In this document: positions 60,995-64,000 of the stretch, piece after piece
How the letters are laid out: every line of letters begins with the position of its first letter
How positions within the stretch are numbered: position 1 is the stretch's first letter
Source: Runella zeae DSM 19591
Lineage (GTDB): Bacteria > Bacteroidota > Bacteroidia > Cytophagales > Spirosomataceae
Assembly: GCF_000423565.1 (NCBI RefSeq)
Contig: NZ_AUIF01000045.1
Location: 36,278-100,277 of the forward strand
Length of the DNA stretch: 64,000 bases
Reading direction: 5' to 3'
The notes under the pieces: generated by a model
Told to the model about the DNA's origin: nothing
The model's database searches: none
The model's input: only the letters and a program-made list of their open reading frames with translations
Program-made: the position numbers and the translations under genes

Positions 60995-62524
60995 ATGGTA
61001 GCGGCACAAATCTCACCCCCCGAAAATGGCTTCAGCAAAGACCGATTAGTTTATCGGTTTCAGGCGGATGACTACATCCAGTCTCCTGGAAGCTATGCGG
61101 TAAATCGACTTTATTTCACGGCAGCTGTACCCTCCAATATTACGATTCAGATTCGCTTCAATGGGCAAACACAAACCTTTACAGTCGTGTCGGCTGGCAA
61201 TCCTAGTAATGGGACTAATCTGATTGCCGGAAATGGTTCTTTGACTTATGCACAATCTCTCTTGCCTTATTTCAATGCCAATACATTTTTGAGCAAGTAC
61301 TTTACGATGTCGGCGCCCAACAACCTTGATTTTCCATCAGTCGTATTTACTGCTAAACAAAAAGGGAAAGCTTACGAGTTTGTGGAGGTAACTTTTGCTT
61401 GGGGGAAACTCCAAGTCCAAACCGCTGCTACGGACTTTGCGCTTCGCTCTAATCACTGTATCCTTTTTCAACTGAAGCTTGAACAAGAAGACGGGAGCAC
61501 TTTTGACAAAATCTATGAAACATATTTGCCCACTACTGTTAGCGGAAAAGCTGAAATAGATGTAGCAGACATTCTCAACAGTCATTTACAGTTATCTGTT
61601 GAACGGCCTATTTGGGGCGAGAGGGATCCAGTAGTAAGCCGCAAGAGTACAAGGCGCTATCAAGTGGAAGTAGCTGAAGCTTACGGCACTCCCCTACAAC
61701 TACAGACCTCTAATACGCTCCCTACCAAAAGGGTATTTTGGGGAGGAAGTGGGTATAGTAAGCCCCATGAGATGAGCTACCTAATATATGGTAACAGCAA
61801 AATGATTGCCCTGAAAAATGGCCCTGACATAAGATTTGTCATGACTGATGAACCTCAGTGGCTTACTTTTTATGGTGCTTTGGGTGCGTCGAATGCGCTA
61901 TATCGTATTGAAATCACCTGGCACGACAACAGCGTCACTACCCACACTTTACAAACTGTCGCGGTTTGGCAATATGGCCAAAAAGTCATTTTCACCGCTG
62001 GCCATAATCAATTGAATCTTCCCTCTTACACAAGCACCCAGAAAAGGGTTAAAGAATATACTCTGTACATCGTGGAAGGAGCAACCGAGATTAGTAGACG
62101 CTACCGGTATATTGTGGATGCCAACCTACGCGACCGCAGAAAATATTTTGTGTATCTAAATTCTCTTGGAGCTTGGGAGGTGTTGGTAGCCAAGGGCATC
62201 GAAGAAAGACGAGTAGAGTACAATTTACTCAAAGCTACGAAACGCCTAAGTTACCCAAACGTAACAGGGGATGCTGAAGAATTTCAGTACCACGGCGATT
62301 ATACGCAATCTTTCACCTGCAATACAGGCTATCAAAGCCGAGACGAACAGAAGCGTTTCCGTGATTTTGTTTTGTCCCCTTACAAATATCGTTTTTTCAA
62401 CGGAACGGTAGCCCCGGTCATTGTGACCGATGAACGCCACTCAGAAAATGCGGACGAAGATAACCGACTCTTTGTCTCATTCAATTATAGGTACGCATTC
62501 AAATCCAACGCATTGTTACAATGA
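60995..62524 (+). CDS. Large phage tail-type protein, beta-rich
   Basis: A 509-residue protein dominated by beta strands (LYFTAAVPSNITIQIRFNG, IRFVMTDEPQWLTFYGALG, YRYIVDANLRDRRKYFVYL). It ends with a positively charged domain (RVEYNLLKATKRLSYPNV). Its size and late position suggest a baseplate or tail protein. It overlaps the next gene by 4 bases. Confidence 0.6.
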   Translation: MVAAQISPPENGFSKDRLVYRFQADDYIQSPGSYAVNRLYFTAAVPSNITIQIRFNGQTQTFTVVSAGNPSNGTNLIAGNGSLTYAQSLLPYFNANTFLSKYFTMSAPNNLDFPSVVFTAKQKGKAYEFVEVTFAWGKLQVQTAATDFALRSNHCILFQLKLEQEDGSTFDKIYETYLPTTVSGKAEIDVADILNSHLQLSVERPIWGERDPVVSRKSTRRYQVEVAEAYGTPLQLQTSNTLPTKRVFWGGSGYSKPHEMSYLIYGNSKMIALKNGPDIRFVMTDEPQWLTFYGALGASNALYRIEITWHDNSVTTHTLQTVAVWQYGQKVIFTAGHNQLNLPSYTSTQKRVKEYTLYIVEGATEISRRYRYIVDANLRDRRKYFVYLNSLGAWEVLVAKGIEERRVEYNLLKATKRLSYPNVTGDAEEFQYHGDYTQSFTCNTGYQSRDEQKRFRDFVLSPYKYRFFNGTVAPVIVTDERHSENADEDNRLFVSFNYRYAFKSNALLQ

Positions 62525-64000
62525 ATAATGATTTTAACGGCAACACTTTTCCACCTCCTCGTTTTCAACCAGAGGGACCCCTAGAGTTAGGAAAAGAAGC
62601 TCCTATACCTATCGTGATTGATGCTGCTCCTACCCAGGGAAGTGGAAACGCGGTAAGTTCAAACGGGGTACATCAAGCATTGCAGGACTTTGAACCAATC
62701 ATCAATCCTCAATCTGGAGATGATAGCACTGATTATGTCTATATCGGGAATAAAACATGGCGCAATTTACGTACTTGGATAAATCACTTGATTGATAATG
62801 CAGTTCAGCAAGGACTCACTACCATCACTTGGGATACTGTTAGTGGCTTCCCTGATTTTCTTCTCGAAGAAGCCGACCCGACAGTTCCAGCATATGTAAA
62901 AAGTATTACTGAAGAGCAAAAAGAAGCCCTTGCATGGTTCGCTTCTAACTTCTCGCGTGATAGCCTGACGCCTGGACACGTCGTAGTAATTGGGCAAGAT
63001 GGCGACAGCCTACAGATTATGCCCTTGGGCGAACTGCTTACGCCCTTTTTTCCGGCTCTTTCGTCGGTTCTCAGTGGGGTAGTGGCACCGATCACGAGTC
63101 TTTCTATCGTGCAGCAGGTAGATGATATTAACGTCACTTGGACAGACATCACCCGCAAAGCAGGTTATTATCAGGTGGAAATGCGTCACCGTATTCAGTC
63201 CGGGGATTGGACTGAATACGTGCTGCTTAATCAACCGGACTTTTCGGTGAAAGAACATCTGTGGCAACGTACCTATATTCCTACGGGGGTAACACACGTA
63301 GGGGTTCGGGTACGCTATCTTGACAAAGAGAATGTCCCCTCTGAATGGAAATTGGCCGAAACTACCTTCAATTCAAATGCGCCAGTAATAACCGAAACGC
63401 TCTATGAGCGGGTGGCCTTTTCGGGTCGCTGGTGGAGTCAAGGGGCCGTGGTGGAAGAAACGCAGTACGAGCGGGTGGCCTATTCTGGTCGCTGGTGGAG
63501 CGAAACAGTGGCACCGGAGCCAGAAGGGGATACGCCTCCTACAGCTCCTAATCCTATCATAGTAGCCCGCAACGCGGCTAACCAGATCAATGTGACGATT
63601 CCGTTGGAACTGCCTCATAATCCTTTGAGATTGTTTGAAATAAATTACCGAGTTGTCGGCACGGAGGCTTGGCGGGTCTACACTAACACGGGTTTGTTGG
63701 CTGCTCCCGCGACTCCTGCGCTGCTGAGCGGCCCCACCAATGGACAAGCAAACTTTTCGTTTCTGCTCCAAAACGCCTACTTCACCCAAGGCCGCATCGA
63801 GGCGCGCGCCCGGAGCTGGCAAAACAGCGTTGCTTCTCCTTGGAGTACAATCGTAGCCGAGCCAATCAGTGGGGGCGGTGGTGGTAGTACCACGCTGCCA
63901 AGCAGCTACGTACTTCACTACTATATGAGTCAAGCCAACGGCTTTTTGGACTTGGTAGTTGAAAAGGGAGTAGATGGGCTACCCTATATCAGCGATAATG
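62521..64000 (+). CDS. Phage tail fibre-like protein, partial at the right edge
   Basis: The frame is open from ATG at 62521 to the edge (493 codons visible). It has a tail-fibre hinge motif SSNGVHQALQD (~residues 52-62), two fibronectin-III-like segments (~200-290, ~335-450; PITSLSIVQQVDDINVTWTD, PNPIIVARNAANQINVTIP), and a near-identical tandem YERVAFSGRWWS / YERVAYSGRWWS pair between them (63403-63500). It is probably the receptor-binding or adhesion part of the tail. The 3' end is unseen. Confidence 0.72.
   Translation, partial: MNNDFNGNTFPPPRFQPEGPLELGKEAPIPIVIDAAPTQGSGNAVSSNGVHQALQDFEPIINPQSGDDSTDYVYIGNKTWRNLRTWINHLIDNAVQQGLTTITWDTVSGFPDFLLEEADPTVPAYVKSITEEQKEALAWFASNFSRDSLTPGHVVVIGQDGDSLQIMPLGELLTPFFPALSSVLSGVVAPITSLSIVQQVDDINVTWTDITRKAGYYQVEMRHRIQSGDWTEYVLLNQPDFSVKEHLWQRTYIPTGVTHVGVRVRYLDKENVPSEWKLAETTFNSNAPVITETLYERVAFSGRWWSQGAVVEETQYERVAYSGRWWSETVAPEPEGDTPPTAPNPIIVARNAANQINVTIPLELPHNPLRLFEINYRVVGTEAWRVYTNTGLLAAPATPALLSGPTNGQANFSFLLQNAYFTQGRIEARARSWQNSVASPWSTIVAEPISGGGGGSTTLPSSYVLHYYMSQANGFLDLVVEKGVDGLPYISDN

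Noticed and set aside
39300..64000. Mu-like transposable phage
   Set aside because: The S49 protease-scaffold fits, but no transposase A or B genes are seen and the rest of the gene order differs.

Overview
The window looks like part of a Bacteroidota chromosome, most likely order Cytophagales (a Runella/Spirosoma-like relative; this is inference from gene families, not a database match). Supporting signs are a SusC/SusD pair controlled by FecR and an ECF sigma factor, promoters of the TAnnTTTG type, poor Shine-Dalgarno sequences, A-rich leaders and many signal peptides ending in SxAQ.

Layout. 1-4.2 kb: the start of a HupE/UreJ-type membrane protein, an endonuclease/exonuclease/phosphatase-fold protein and a secreted glycoside-hydrolase-like protein. 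4.2-11.5 kb: a glycan or nutrient uptake locus (susD, susC with an STN domain, fecR, and a divergent ECF sigma gene). 11.5-14.1 kb: a LexA-like XRE-S24 regulator divergent from umuDC. 14.1-21.1 kb: a signalling cluster (cheB, cheR, a single-domain receiver, a 1203-aa hybrid kinase with three receivers, and a receiver-PAS-kinase). 21.3-30.9 kb: a sulfur-oxidation island with TauE/SafE exporter, persulfide-dioxygenase/rhodanese fusion, a nonsense-interrupted methyltransferase, two exported rhodaneses, a TsdA-like dihaem cytochrome, an exported DsrE-like protein, a SoxB-like enzyme, a DUF2490-type outer-membrane protein and a sulfide:quinone oxidoreductase. Four transcription units here share a Crp/Fnr-type dyad; in three of them it lies exactly 21 bp upstream of a TAnnTTTG box, the geometry of a class II activator.

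30.9-39.1 kb: variable DNA with small secreted proteins, a decayed ISL3-like insertion sequence that contains a 198-bp MITE with perfect 16-bp ends and an 8-bp target duplication, a DarTG toxin-antitoxin pair bracketed by two nearly identical terminators, and several orphan genes. 39.3 kb to the right edge: a prophage. It has a repressor with operator-like dyads, a run of small overlapping early genes, a cluster of AGTACT palindromes, a reversed secreted cargo gene, then the head module (S49 protease-scaffold, capsid protein with a chitin-binding-like insert, small structural proteins, PLD-family nuclease, terminase), an ArdC anti-restriction cargo block, portal, connector and tail genes. The last gene runs off the window. 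No integrase, tape-measure gene or attachment site is visible, so the right end of the prophage lies outside.

No tRNA, rRNA or CRISPR array was found. Functions rest on motifs read by eye; no search was run.
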